Source of the DNA: Halorubrum vacuolatum
GTDB taxonomy: Archaea > Halobacteriota > Halobacteria > Halobacteriales > Haloferacaceae
Reading direction: 5' to 3'
Length of the DNA: 64,000 nucleotides
NCBI RefSeq assembly: GCF_900188065.1
Contig: NZ_FZNQ01000001.1
Span: forward strand, 62,001-126,000
This document shows positions 55,048 to 63,735 of the stretch, one piece after another. The notes under the pieces are model-generated. The model had not been told where the DNA came from, did not search any database, and worked only from the letters and a program-made list of their open reading frames with translations. Position 1 is the stretch's first letter; every line of letters starts with the position of its first letter. Position numbers and translations under genes: made by a program.

Positions 55048-55326
55048 TCACCGATACGGATACCGACCCGTTTCACCGCACTCCAGACAGCGGACGACGA
55101 CGTGTCCCGGCTGGAGGCGAACCCGGCTCGTCGATCCCGGTCGAAGATAGACGTCACAGCCGTCGCAGGTCTTGCGTTCGAACTCACGCGGAACACCACA
55201 GCGGTTGCGTTCGGAGATACGCCGCGCGAGCCTGATATACTCGCGAGCCCGGTCGGGCTCCTCGTCGACGACGGCCTCGCGGGCGAGCCCGAGGAGCCGA
55301 TCGATCCGTTCCCGCGGGATACCCAT
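55048..55326 (-). CDS. rnp4: Ribonuclease P protein component 4 (Rpp21)
   Basis: 92 aa, the usual size. It is a protein subunit of archaeal RNase P that trims tRNA 5' ends. The N-terminal two-helix region (ERIDRLLGLAREAVVDEEPDRAREYIRLARRIS) precedes a zinc ribbon with Cys54/Cys57 (TCDGCD) and Cys80/Cys83 (RCLECG). It lies beside the initiator tRNA gene, on the opposite strand. Confidence 0.96.
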   Translation of the reverse strand: MGIPRERIDRLLGLAREAVVDEEPDRAREYIRLARRISERNRCGVPREFERKTCDGCDVYLRPGSTSRVRLQPGHVVVRCLECGETGRYPYR

Positions 55327-55507
55327 ACCTCATCGGGCGAGACGCCGAATGAAAGGCGTTGCTATCGGGGTCGAAATGCAGGACGGGGTGCGAGACCTGG
55401 ACGGGTGAAGCGCCCGGGACGTGATCGGATGAAGCGGCCGCCTGGACGACGCGTCTCCGGCCAAGGAGGGGGCAAGCGTTTTCACCCCACCCCTGATACA
55501 GCCTCAC

Positions 55508-56044
55508 ATGAGGTTCCCCTCCACGGACACCCTCCACCGTGTATGTCACCGATACGGCCCCGGCAGACTTCCCGGCGCGAACCGGCCGGATATCGGGGCC
55601 GGCTATGCGGCAGCAACCGCCGCACTTGCGGCGACGTTCAGCTTTGCGAGCGCCGCGATCCTCGGTGAACTCACCGGGATACTTCCCTCGAACGATGGAC
55701 TCGTCTGGTTCGTCTTCGCCTCGTTGGCGCTCCCGGTCGTGGTGCCGGCCGCATTCGTCGTGGCCATCATCGTCTGGCGGCTGTTACCCACGGACCTTCC
55801 GCTGTTCGGGCCGATCGCGGGCCTGCTCGGGACGCTCGGGACATACGTTGCCAGCCTGCTTGCCCTCGGGCTCGTCTTGACCCTCTCGGCCGCACTCGGC
55901 TTTTCCGGGGCCGACCCGATGAATGCGGCCGCGTTCTCGTTCGGCGTCGTCGTGGTCGGGTTCACGGTCACGTGGTGGATCACGTTACCGGTGGGAGCCA
56001 TCAGCGCAACCGTCTACACGGCCGTCGTTTCGGGGACGACGTGA
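55508..56044 (+). CDS. Hypothetical four-helix membrane protein
   Basis: 178 aa. A hydrophilic start (to about 30) is followed by four membrane helices (about 33-55, 65-90, 98-125, 138-170), Ala/Gly/Leu-rich, no recognised domain. A gttttcac element near 55480 is about 28 bp from the ATG. First of a run of poorly characterised membrane proteins. A shorter start within the first 30 residues cannot be excluded. Confidence 0.65.
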   Translation: MRFPSTDTLHRVCHRYGPGRLPGANRPDIGAGYAAATAALAATFSFASAAILGELTGILPSNDGLVWFVFASLALPVVVPAAFVVAIIVWRLLPTDLPLFGPIAGLLGTLGTYVASLLALGLVLTLSAALGFSGADPMNAAAFSFGVVVVGFTVTWWITLPVGAISATVYTAVVSGTT

Positions 56045-56060
56045 GTCGGTCGACGGACGT

Positions 56061-56112
56061 CCCCGTTCGAGACGGACGCTTCTCGTGACACGCCCCCGTT
56101 CGAGACGGACGC
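56061..56112. repeat. Direct repeat of 19 bp, 33-bp period
   Basis: CCCCGTTCGAGACGGACGC occurs identically at 56061-56079 and 56094-56112, separated by 14 bp of unlike sequence. It lies in the gap between two membrane-protein genes. Confidence 0.85.
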
Positions 56113-56298
56113 CGCTCGCGGCAACGGTCGCCCGGGGAGGCGCTCTCGACGTCGCCGAGACGCTGCGTCGCTTCTTCGGTACCGTTCCCGAGTCGCTGTG
56201 GCCGCCAGCCTCGCTCATGGATGCGGGAAGCACGAAGGGACGAACGGGTGAGTGCCCGGCGGGTCTTTTTATAACGATGCGGCGGGATGTCACCGCGT

Positions 56299-57567
56299 AT
56301 GTCCCCGAACGAAGCCGAGACCGAAGATCCCTCCGCAGCCTCGAACGAGCCCGCACCGACGGCCCCTGACGATCGGATCGTCGCGCTCGATGCGCTTCGC
56401 GGATTCGCCTTGCTCGGCATCCTCGTCATCAACATCTGGCTGTTCGCGCTGCCGACCATCGCGACGTACAACCCGACGCTCTACGGGGATTTCACCGGCC
56501 TCAACTACGGCGCGTGGCTGATCAGTCACGTCTTCTTCGAGCGGAAGTTCGTCACGTTGTTCACGATCATGTTCGGTGCCGGAATGGTCCTCTTTCTGGA
56601 GTCGAAAGCGTGGAAGGGACAGCCCGGACGGAAGCTCCATCTCTCGCGAACGTTCTGGCTGCTGGTCATCGGCTTGGGACACGCCTATTTGCTCTGGATC
56701 GGCGACATCCTCGTCGTCTACGCGCTCTGTGGGTTCATCGTGGTTTGGGCGTGGCGCTGGCGACCCACCCGGCAGTTCGTCCTCGGTGCAGTTCTGTATG
56801 CGATCCCCTCGCTGCTCTATCTGCTGTTGGCGGTGGGGTACTTCACGCTCCCGGCCGACGGGCAGGCACAACTCGAGGAGGAGCTGCTCGGCGCGTTCGG
56901 TGCGGACTTCGATCCCGCCCGGGAGATCGAGATCTACCAGAGCGGCTGGCTGGATCAGGTAGCCCATCGGATCCCGATCCTCCTCGAATACCACACGCTG
57001 GGGTTTCTCTCGGAACTCTTCTGGACGCTCGGCGGGATGATGCTGATGGGAATGGCCCTTTATAAATGGGGAGTCCTCTCGAACGCGCGAAGCGCCCGGT
57101 TTTATACCCGTCTCTTCGCCGGCGGCGTCGGAATCGGCCTGCCGCTCATCCTCGGTGGGGTGTGGCTCCGGGAGGTGTTCGCCTGGGAGACGATCCCGGT
57201 GCTCACGCTCGCGTTCCAGTTCAACTATTGGGGTGCGCCGGTGCTCGCGGCCGGCTACATCGGCGGGATCATGCTGCTCTGCCGGCGGGCGAAGGACGGA
57301 CGGGTCGTCCACGCCTTGAGCGCCGTCGGTCGCACGGCGTTCACGAACTACCTGCTCCAGACGGTCATCGCGACGACGATCTTCTACGGATACGGGCTCG
57401 GCCTCTTCGGCCAGCTGAACCGTGTCGAGCTGCTCGGGGTGGTCGTGGCGATCTGGGCGATCCAGATCCCGCTTTCGGTGTGGTGGCTCGACCGGTTCCG
57501 GTTCGGCCCGGTCGAGTGGCTCTGGCGGACCCTGACGTACCGAAAGCGGCAGCCGATGCGCCGCTGA
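56299..57567 (+). CDS. DUF418 domain membrane protein
   Basis: 422 aa with about nine membrane helices. RIVALDALRGFALLGILVINI is the hallmark start; the DUF418 domain (about 260-415) includes GRTAFTNYLLQTVIATTIFYGYGLGLFGQL. Family relatives are acyltransferase-like membrane proteins of unknown function. A ctttttataa box near 56263-56272 predicts initiation near 56295, so ATG 56299 is preferred to the in-frame ATG 56287. Confidence 0.93.
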   Translation: MSPNEAETEDPSAASNEPAPTAPDDRIVALDALRGFALLGILVINIWLFALPTIATYNPTLYGDFTGLNYGAWLISHVFFERKFVTLFTIMFGAGMVLFLESKAWKGQPGRKLHLSRTFWLLVIGLGHAYLLWIGDILVVYALCGFIVVWAWRWRPTRQFVLGAVLYAIPSLLYLLLAVGYFTLPADGQAQLEEELLGAFGADFDPAREIEIYQSGWLDQVAHRIPILLEYHTLGFLSELFWTLGGMMLMGMALYKWGVLSNARSARFYTRLFAGGVGIGLPLILGGVWLREVFAWETIPVLTLAFQFNYWGAPVLAAGYIGGIMLLCRRAKDGRVVHALSAVGRTAFTNYLLQTVIATTIFYGYGLGLFGQLNRVELLGVVVAIWAIQIPLSVWWLDRFRFGPVEWLWRTLTYRKRQPMRR

Positions 57568-57636
57568 GGGATGCGATGAACCGGTGGCATAGCGAAGACT
57601 GGATACGTTTTTGGGATCGGACCTGAACCGATCGGT

Positions 57637-59103
57637 ATGCCCTCCTCGGTCGTCCGCGGTCGCCCCCGCTCACGCCTCGGACCGGCGGCGGTCTTCGGGG
57701 CGAACCTGCTGCCGCTTTTCGGCGTGCTGTGGTTCGGCTGGGATCCGGCGACGCTCGTCGTCATCTACGCGCTCGAACTGCTGTTCACGCTTCCGCTCGC
57801 GGGGGTGAAAGCGCTCTTCGCGAAACGGCCGCCGCGGGCCGATCACGACGAGTCCGGGACGCTCAGCGTCTCACATCCCGTGACTGACCATCGGGGCTCG
57901 ATCGACCTCGTCCGCTGGCTCCCACCCGTGTATCCACGAAACCTCCCGTTCGCAGCCGCCGTGATCAACGGCTCGGCGTGGTTTCTGATCGTGATCGGCG
58001 CCGTCCTCGCGGGCATCGTGTCCGCCGGTGACGCCCTCATGCGTCCGGAGGTGTTCGTGAGCGCCCTCGCGCTCGTGATCGGCCAGTCAGTCGAGACGTG
58101 GCGCGACTATCTACAGAAGGAGTACGAGACGTCGTCTCCGTACGCGGTCATCGAGACGCCCGCGAGACAGACGTTCTTCCTCGCGTTCGTGTTGATGGCC
58201 ACCCCGGGGATCGAGGCGTTCGGCGTTGAGGGGGTGTTAGTCGTCCTCGTCATGGTCAAGCTGCTCATCGAGTGGTCGGCCTATCGTGCCGCGTCGGATG
58301 GCGGCGGTCGACTCACTGGCTGGCTCGCCGGCCCGGAGTCGGCGGCGGATGCGCGGGAGCCGATCGACATCCCGGAGGATCCGCCGGAAGCGACGATCCC
58401 GACCGATCGTCGTGCGGTGTACTATACCACGCTGTTCGACGTCGTCGGACGGTTCGCTCCCTTCGCCGTGGGGCCGTTCATCGTCCTCTGGTTCATCATG
58501 ATCGCCGTGCTCGGCGGCGAAGGAACCACGGTCGCCGTGGCCGCCGTTAGCGTTCTCGTCGCCGCCGCATTTTTGTTGACGCTCGCGATGCGCGTCCTCA
58601 TGGGTGTCCTCCAGTACGGCTGGCTGGAGTATCGCCGCTACGGGGACCGGCTCGTCGCCTACGACACCCTCGTCTCTGAGCCGCAGTGGGCGACGAAACG
58701 GTCCGTCATCCGTGACGTACAGGTCGTCCCGGATCGGTTCGCGGACCGGCTGTGTGATACCCGAACAGTCGCAGTGACGACCGGCTGGGGCGACGAGGAG
58801 CGACGGCGATATCTCGGGCCGACCGCTCACGGCGACGACCTGATCGAGCGATTCGAGTTACCCGCCGTGTCGACCGATCTCGACCCGATCGATCGACGAC
58901 CGATCGCCGTCGTGATCGGGAGCCTCGCCGTGTTCGGTGTGGGGACCCTCCTCCTCGTGATCGGCCCATGGGTCACCGCCGGAGAGGTGCTCTTCGCCGG
59001 GCTCGTCTACGGCGTGTTCGGCATCCCGTTCGTCGGGTTGCTCCTCCGAGGTGTCTGGGTGCAAGCGTACCCCGAGCGGACGGCCGATCCGGCCGATCGG
59101 TGA
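57637..59103 (+). CDS. DUF6498 membrane protein with C-terminal PH-like domain
   Basis: 488 aa. N-terminal membrane half: NLLPLFGVLWFGWDPATLVVIYALELLFT, then several helices, matching DUF6498. A hydrophilic loop (about 225-262) and further helices follow, then a soluble beta domain beginning YGWLEYRRYGDRLVAYD that looks like a bacterial PH (bPH2-like) domain, and two last helices. It is paralogous to the protein at 59705-60967. Confidence 0.85.
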   Translation: MPSSVVRGRPRSRLGPAAVFGANLLPLFGVLWFGWDPATLVVIYALELLFTLPLAGVKALFAKRPPRADHDESGTLSVSHPVTDHRGSIDLVRWLPPVYPRNLPFAAAVINGSAWFLIVIGAVLAGIVSAGDALMRPEVFVSALALVIGQSVETWRDYLQKEYETSSPYAVIETPARQTFFLAFVLMATPGIEAFGVEGVLVVLVMVKLLIEWSAYRAASDGGGRLTGWLAGPESAADAREPIDIPEDPPEATIPTDRRAVYYTTLFDVVGRFAPFAVGPFIVLWFIMIAVLGGEGTTVAVAAVSVLVAAAFLLTLAMRVLMGVLQYGWLEYRRYGDRLVAYDTLVSEPQWATKRSVIRDVQVVPDRFADRLCDTRTVAVTTGWGDEERRRYLGPTAHGDDLIERFELPAVSTDLDPIDRRPIAVVIGSLAVFGVGTLLLVIGPWVTAGEVLFAGLVYGVFGIPFVGLLLRGVWVQAYPERTADPADR

Positions 59104-59187
59104 CCGTAGATCGATTTGGCTCTGCAGGGTACTCCCTGCCGAACGTCCCGCACCACTGAGAGTATCGGGGTATCGGATGCGACGTGC

Positions 59188-59670
59188 TCAGTCGTTCTCG
59201 CCGACGAACGCGAGCCCGACGAGTGCACACGTGAGACAAAAGAAACCGATGATGACCAAACCAAACGGCGGATCGTCACCCGGATGGACCGCGAGCGCGA
59301 CGAACGAACCGACGCCGATGCTGCCGAATCCGAGGACGAGTACGAGGTCGGACCACGTGTTCCATCGCTCCTCAAGGAGCGAGGCCACGGCGGCAAGCCA
59401 CCAGCCCCCAGCGTCCCGATCCGGTTCGTTCACCGACTCGTTCCCGTCCCCGCTGAACCGGTGGCCGAGGCTCATCGGCCCCAGTGAGACGACCGTCCCA
59501 ACCACGCCCACGACGAGCAACAAAAGGAGCCATGTCGTCGACAAGACGCGCATCTGAAAGAGCAAAAAGGCAAGCACGAACGAGAGCATGGCCATGCCTG
59601 CAGCGATCCCACGGATGGCATAGACGAACCGACGGTGCATCTCGTAGAACCTACTGAGTCTTCGAGTCAT
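59188..59670 (-). CDS. Hypothetical four-helix membrane protein
   Basis: 160 aa. Helices lie at about 18-38, 42-62, 95-115 and 130-152, with a hydrophilic loop FSGDGNESVNEPDRDAGG. It lies between the two DUF6498 paralogues on the opposite strand. A bidirectional AT box (aaatcatataac) at 59671-59686 is too close to ATG 59670 for normal spacing, so translation may begin at the in-frame ATG 59640 (MHRRFVYAIRG). Family not recognised. Confidence 0.7.
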   Translation of the reverse strand: MTRRLSRFYEMHRRFVYAIRGIAAGMAMLSFVLAFLLFQMRVLSTTWLLLLLVVGVVGTVVSLGPMSLGHRFSGDGNESVNEPDRDAGGWWLAAVASLLEERWNTWSDLVLVLGFGSIGVGSFVALAVHPGDDPPFGLVIIGFFCLTCALVGLAFVGEND

Positions 59671-59704
59671 AAAATCATATAACAAGACGCCCGTAGACGC
59701 TCGT

Positions 59705-60967
59705 GTGAGCGTCCCCGCGTTCCTCCCCGAGATGCCGGAGTCACTCCCCCGGTTCGAGGCGCTTACCGTCGGATTCGTGAACCTCCTCCCGCTCGTCGGC
59801 GTCGTCGGGTTCGGGTGGAACGTCGCCGCGCTGCTCACGTTGTACTGGCTCGAACTGGGAGTGGTGTGTGTCTGGGCACTGGTCCGTGCGACCGTCGCCG
59901 GACGGCCGTCGGAGTTCGAGAACGACCCGCTCATATTGGGTCCGCTCGGTCGGAAGCACGTCGCGATCCCACTCCCGTTCACCGCGTTGTCGATCCGGCT
60001 CTCGTCGCTCCCGGTCGTCGTGATCGCCATCCCCGTGCTCGCGGTGTTCTGGTTCTTCGCGGGCGTGATGACGGTCGGGTTCGTCGGGTTGGAGTCGGTC
60101 GATGACGGCATCTTTCTCGGGGTCGTCGTCTCCGCGGCCGGGATCTTCGTTAGTGAGGGGGTGAGAACCGGGGTGACGTATGTTCATCGTGGGGAGTATC
60201 GCAAGCACAGCGCACAGACGGCGATACAGGGGCCGTTCATTCGGGTTGGCACCTTGATCCTTGGGGCGATGGCGGCGTTGACCGTCGCGGCAATCGTGGA
60301 TCCCGCCGTGGAAACTGACGAGCCGATACACGCCGTCGATCCGACCGTGACGGGCAGCCTCCTCCTCGTTGGGGTCATCATGTTGAAGCTGTCCATCGAT
60401 CTCGTGAGCGTCTATCGCGATCGGCTCGAAGCGTTCGACGAGTCACAGGCGCTCGATCTCGGGTTTTTATATGAACCCCCGGAGGTCAAACGGATCGAGA
60501 CGTCGCTGGCAACCGACCCCGTTCACCTCCGACCGACGCTTTCCGGACGGATCGCGGGGGGTGTCACCAATCTCCGACGACATCCTAGCGCGGTGTTCGT
60601 CGGGATGTTCTTCCTCGCTGTGGCGGCGTTGTTCGCGGTCGGCCGTGCCTGGAACATCGCGCTATCCATCGGGATTACGGGCGTATCGGTGATGATCGCC
60701 CTCGGCCAGATAGACTACTGGCTTCGATACGGATGGATCGAGTATCGAACCGATGGGGATGCCATCGTCGCATACGATCGCCGCTTTCGAACGCCGCTGT
60801 GGCGGGTCGAGTCGTGGGACGAACTCGACCTGCGCGTCGAACAGGGGTGGGTCGACGGATGGCTCGACACGGCCACCGTGATCATCATGTTGCAGGACCG
60901 GACCCTTCGACTACCCCACCTCGACGATCCGGATCCGGTTCTCGACACGTTCGATCGGAAGCCCTGA
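59705..60967 (+). CDS. DUF6498 membrane protein with C-terminal PH-like domain (paralogue)
   Basis: 420 aa. The N-terminal NLLPLVGVVGFGWNVAALLTLYWLELGVV parallels the upstream paralogue, with six or more helices. Its C-terminal YGWIEYRTDGDAIVAYDRRFRTPLWRVESW domain corresponds to the same PH-like unit. It starts with GTG, 26 bp from the AT box at 59671-59686. Shorter than its neighbour, lacking the last membrane helices. Confidence 0.85.
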   Translation: MSVPAFLPEMPESLPRFEALTVGFVNLLPLVGVVGFGWNVAALLTLYWLELGVVCVWALVRATVAGRPSEFENDPLILGPLGRKHVAIPLPFTALSIRLSSLPVVVIAIPVLAVFWFFAGVMTVGFVGLESVDDGIFLGVVVSAAGIFVSEGVRTGVTYVHRGEYRKHSAQTAIQGPFIRVGTLILGAMAALTVAAIVDPAVETDEPIHAVDPTVTGSLLLVGVIMLKLSIDLVSVYRDRLEAFDESQALDLGFLYEPPEVKRIETSLATDPVHLRPTLSGRIAGGVTNLRRHPSAVFVGMFFLAVAALFAVGRAWNIALSIGITGVSVMIALGQIDYWLRYGWIEYRTDGDAIVAYDRRFRTPLWRVESWDELDLRVEQGWVDGWLDTATVIIMLQDRTLRLPHLDDPDPVLDTFDRKP

Positions 60968-61013
60968 ACGCAGGTGATCGTCGTCTGCTTACGACCGGGC
61001 AAGCGACCGGATA

Positions 61014-61703
61014 TCACCACTTCCACGATCCCACTCGGGTCACCATCCGGTAGCCAAGTGCGTCGAGCGCAGCCGGGTAGTACCGACGGCCGATGAATCC
61101 CTGGATGACGTATCGAACGTCGACGCGGCGCTCCGTCCGCCACGCGATGTCGACGACGGTCCGATCGCCGGCGGTGCCGATCGTCACCGTATACGTCGCC
61201 CAGCGAGTGTCGCCGATGGTGACCAGAAGGTCCAGTTCATCGACATCGGTCGAGTCAGTCGATCCTGACACCGGTGCGGACGGCTCAGCGGTCTCGACCC
61301 GCATCGTCACCGATCGGAGTCCGAAGAGATACGCCACCTCATACCTGACGACGCCGTCCGCAACGGTCACGTCGTTGGCGTCGAGGAACCCCCACTGAAG
61401 AACGAGTGGTGGGGAAAGCGGGCCCTCGAACGCCGCACGCACACCGTCGGAGTCCGTTTCGGTTTCAAGCCTCGTGGTCCCTCGTCGACGGGCGATCGGA
61501 AGTCGCACGAGAAGAAAGACGCCGAGCGCGGCGGCGACGCCGACGAGAAACGGTAACGAGAGGATTGCGAGGATGGCGATGCCGGCAACCGAAAGCGCGA
61601 GAAGCCAGTTCGCGACGCGTTCGAGGCGATGGTATCGACGAACGATCGGACGGACGGCCAACCGTGGATCCGCCGCCGTCGTCGATTCACTCGTGGAGGG
61701 CAT
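61014..61703 (-). CDS. Membrane protein with C-terminal START/SRPBCC-like domain
   Basis: 229 aa. Two adjacent membrane helices (about 33-70) follow an N-terminal segment. A soluble part (about 85-229) has beta strands VTVADGVVRYEVAYLFGLRSVTMRV and a closing WRTERRVDVRYVIQGFIGRRYYPAALDAL, suggestive of an SRPBCC fold. That call is tentative. ATG 61703 is 27 bp from a minus-strand TTTAAAAA box, preferred over ATG 61736. Last gene of a likely four-gene unit with the DUF4870 genes. Confidence 0.7.
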   Translation of the reverse strand: MPSTSESTTAADPRLAVRPIVRRYHRLERVANWLLALSVAGIAILAILSLPFLVGVAAALGVFLLVRLPIARRRGTTRLETETDSDGVRAAFEGPLSPPLVLQWGFLDANDVTVADGVVRYEVAYLFGLRSVTMRVETAEPSAPVSGSTDSTDVDELDLLVTIGDTRWATYTVTIGTAGDRTVVDIAWRTERRVDVRYVIQGFIGRRYYPAALDALGYRMVTRVGSWKW

Positions 61704-61760
61704 CACTCGTGCTTCTCGCCCCATCTTTTTAAACATCGGACCCGGACGCCCATAGTCCCG

Positions 61761-62639
61761 TCAGGCGGTTTGCCTCTCGACCATCCGCCACCGACCCACA
61801 TAGACGGTCGCGGCGATCCACAATGCGGCGAGGAACACGTACATCGCGTCGCCCCCTGGATTGATCGAGTCGGTGAAGCTCCGGGAAAGCTCACGGCTGA
61901 CGGCCGCGACGAGGATCGGAACACCGAGATACGCGATCACGTGCGGCTGCCAGTCGGCGGTCGGAGATCGATCCCGTTCACCGTGACGATAGATCGCGAC
62001 GGCGGTTAGTGGCACGCCGACCAGGATCAGTCCGAGGAGCCCGAAGGTAATAAAAAAGAACCCGGGACCCCCGAAGGGGCCGAGGAACACGCCCGACATG
62101 ACGACGGGGAACGCGAGGACGTACCCGATGATGACGAGTGGCCACCGATCGGTGCCATCGAGACGACCGCCGTAGCGATCGACGAGCGTCGGCGACAGGG
62201 GATAGCGCCACGCCGTGCCGAACGTCGCTTTCAGCATGGCGATGAAGCCGACGACGAACGTGAGGAAGGTGACGCCGAACCAAACGGTGAGCAGCACGGA
62301 AACGACAAGACCGGCAGCCGCCTCGACGGATGACTGAACGGAAACGATCGTCGGCAGGGCGTCGACATCGGTAGCACCCTGTCCCGTGAGTTCGCCATAG
62401 GTAAACACCGATCCGAACGTAACGACGGTCAGCGCCAACACCGTGAGGTGCCAGTCGAGCGCGTTGCGTGCGTTCCGTTTCGTGAACGCGTTCGTCGCGA
62501 GGAGATACACGAGTCCGGCCCCAACGACGCCGGTCGGGATCGCGATGAAGTGGACGAGGATCCCACCGATCGAGCGCTCTTCGAGGAGGGTCGGACCGTC
62601 CTCCGTCGTCATCCGGTCCGTGGGTTGTTCGTTACCCAT
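61761..62639 (-). CDS. DUF4870 domain membrane protein (long)
   Basis: 292 aa. The DUF4870 core is EERSIGGILVHFIAIPTGVVGAGLVYLL, then FTKRNARNALDWHLTVLALT and a third helix ending YPLSPTLVDRYGG. It carries extra C-terminal helices (about 165-285) absent from the neighbour. It starts 9 bp after the short DUF4870 gene. Function unknown. Confidence 0.88.
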   Translation of the reverse strand: MGNEQPTDRMTTEDGPTLLEERSIGGILVHFIAIPTGVVGAGLVYLLATNAFTKRNARNALDWHLTVLALTVVTFGSVFTYGELTGQGATDVDALPTIVSVQSSVEAAAGLVVSVLLTVWFGVTFLTFVVGFIAMLKATFGTAWRYPLSPTLVDRYGGRLDGTDRWPLVIIGYVLAFPVVMSGVFLGPFGGPGFFFITFGLLGLILVGVPLTAVAIYRHGERDRSPTADWQPHVIAYLGVPILVAAVSRELSRSFTDSINPGGDAMYVFLAALWIAATVYVGRWRMVERQTA

Positions 62640-62648
62640 GCTGTTGTC

Positions 62649-63092
62649 TCATCGGATCCGACCGAGCACGTCTATCGAGCCGGGATAGGTCCAGACCGAT
62701 CCGAAGATCGCCTTCACCGTCGCGACGAGAACGTACACGAAGGTGAGGAGGATAGCGAGCATCAACAGGACCACGAGCAGGATGCCGACGGCCGCAAACA
62801 CGGTATCGAGCGGCGCGGGAAGCAGGGACACCTCCGTCGGCTCCCCGCCGACGGTGAGCTCGTCAGCCCCTAAAAAGAACGTCCCGATAGCGACGATGGA
62901 GAGTCCGAAGAGGGTCAGATGCCAGTTCAGGGCATGTCGAGCGTTCTCGCGCGTGTACTCGTGGTCCGAGACGGCGTAGACGAGGATCGGTCCCAGGAAG
63001 CCGGTGAGCAGTCCAAGGAGGTGGACGAGGATGCCACCGAGCGAGCGTTCTGCAAGCAGTTCGGGTCCGGATGCGGGTGATGTGGAAGTCAT
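62649..63092 (-). CDS. DUF4870 domain membrane protein (short)
   Basis: 147 aa with four membrane helices. The core LAERSLGGILVHLLGLLTGFLGPILVYAV, YTRENARHALNWHLTLFGLS and a last helix ending FGSVWTYPGSID correspond to the N-terminal part of the longer neighbour, so the two arose by duplication. It lies 28 bp behind the winged-helix gene, on the same strand. Confidence 0.88.
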   Translation of the reverse strand: MTSTSPASGPELLAERSLGGILVHLLGLLTGFLGPILVYAVSDHEYTRENARHALNWHLTLFGLSIVAIGTFFLGADELTVGGEPTEVSLLPAPLDTVFAAVGILLVVLLMLAILLTFVYVLVATVKAIFGSVWTYPGSIDVLGRIR

Positions 63093-63120
63093 GAATGGTG
63101 TGGAAGGCGTGGGTGTTTGC

Positions 63121-63735
63121 TTATCCGTCGTCAGTTCGGGTTCGATTACTCGACGGAAGGAGGTTCAGCGGGCCGTACTTTTCGCGAACCCAGCGGGCCG
63201 TCCGTTCGGCGAGCAGCAACAGCAGGCTCACGAGCAACAGGTCGAACGCGGTGTCCCAGAGCACGATGTCGCTGTGTGTACCCTGTATGTCGGCACCGGT
63301 GACCGTGAGGACGCCGCCGAGCGCGAACAGTACGAGGCTCGACTGGAAGCCAGCGAGCACGAGGGTGCGGATTCCGGCCGTGTCCGAGAGGGTGATGAAT
63401 CCGCGGGTGGAGAGCCGATCCAGCGGGGTGTCAGCGTGCAGCGCACGCTTGCCCTCGGGTGAGAGCGGCCATTCCGACTCCGGGTGGTTGATGTAATACA
63501 GCGTGATCGAGTCGGGATACGTCTCCGTCGCGACGACGTCGATCTCCTGGAGCTCCCGAAGTCGGTTGCGAACCGTCGCCCGACTGACGTCGGGTTTGAC
63601 GCGTGCGTGCAACTGCCGGATCGAGAAGAACGGGCGGTCGGATTCGAGCATCGTCTCGACGACGTGCTCCTGTGTGAGCGCGTGTTCGAGGTTCCGATCG
63701 ATCCGTTCGTCGATCCATGACGGAATCGGGGACAC
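63121..63735 (-). CDS. Membrane-anchored winged-helix regulator
   Basis: 204 aa. N-terminal winged HTH (about 15-90; FSIRQLHARVKPDVSRATVRNRLRELQEIDVV) and two C-terminal membrane helices (about 118-140 and 152-175), ending in the Arg/Lys-rich WVREKYGPLNLLPSSNRTRTDDG. The GTG at 63735 is chosen because the only good TATA element (TTTTAT, 63764-63769) lies about 30 bp upstream, whereas ATG 63774 is on the far side of it. It heads a probable operon with two DUF4870 genes. Confidence 0.82.
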   Translation of the reverse strand: MSPIPSWIDERIDRNLEHALTQEHVVETMLESDRPFFSIRQLHARVKPDVSRATVRNRLRELQEIDVVATETYPDSITLYYINHPESEWPLSPEGKRALHADTPLDRLSTRGFITLSDTAGIRTLVLAGFQSSLVLFALGGVLTVTGADIQGTHSDIVLWDTAFDLLLVSLLLLLAERTARWVREKYGPLNLLPSSNRTRTDDG

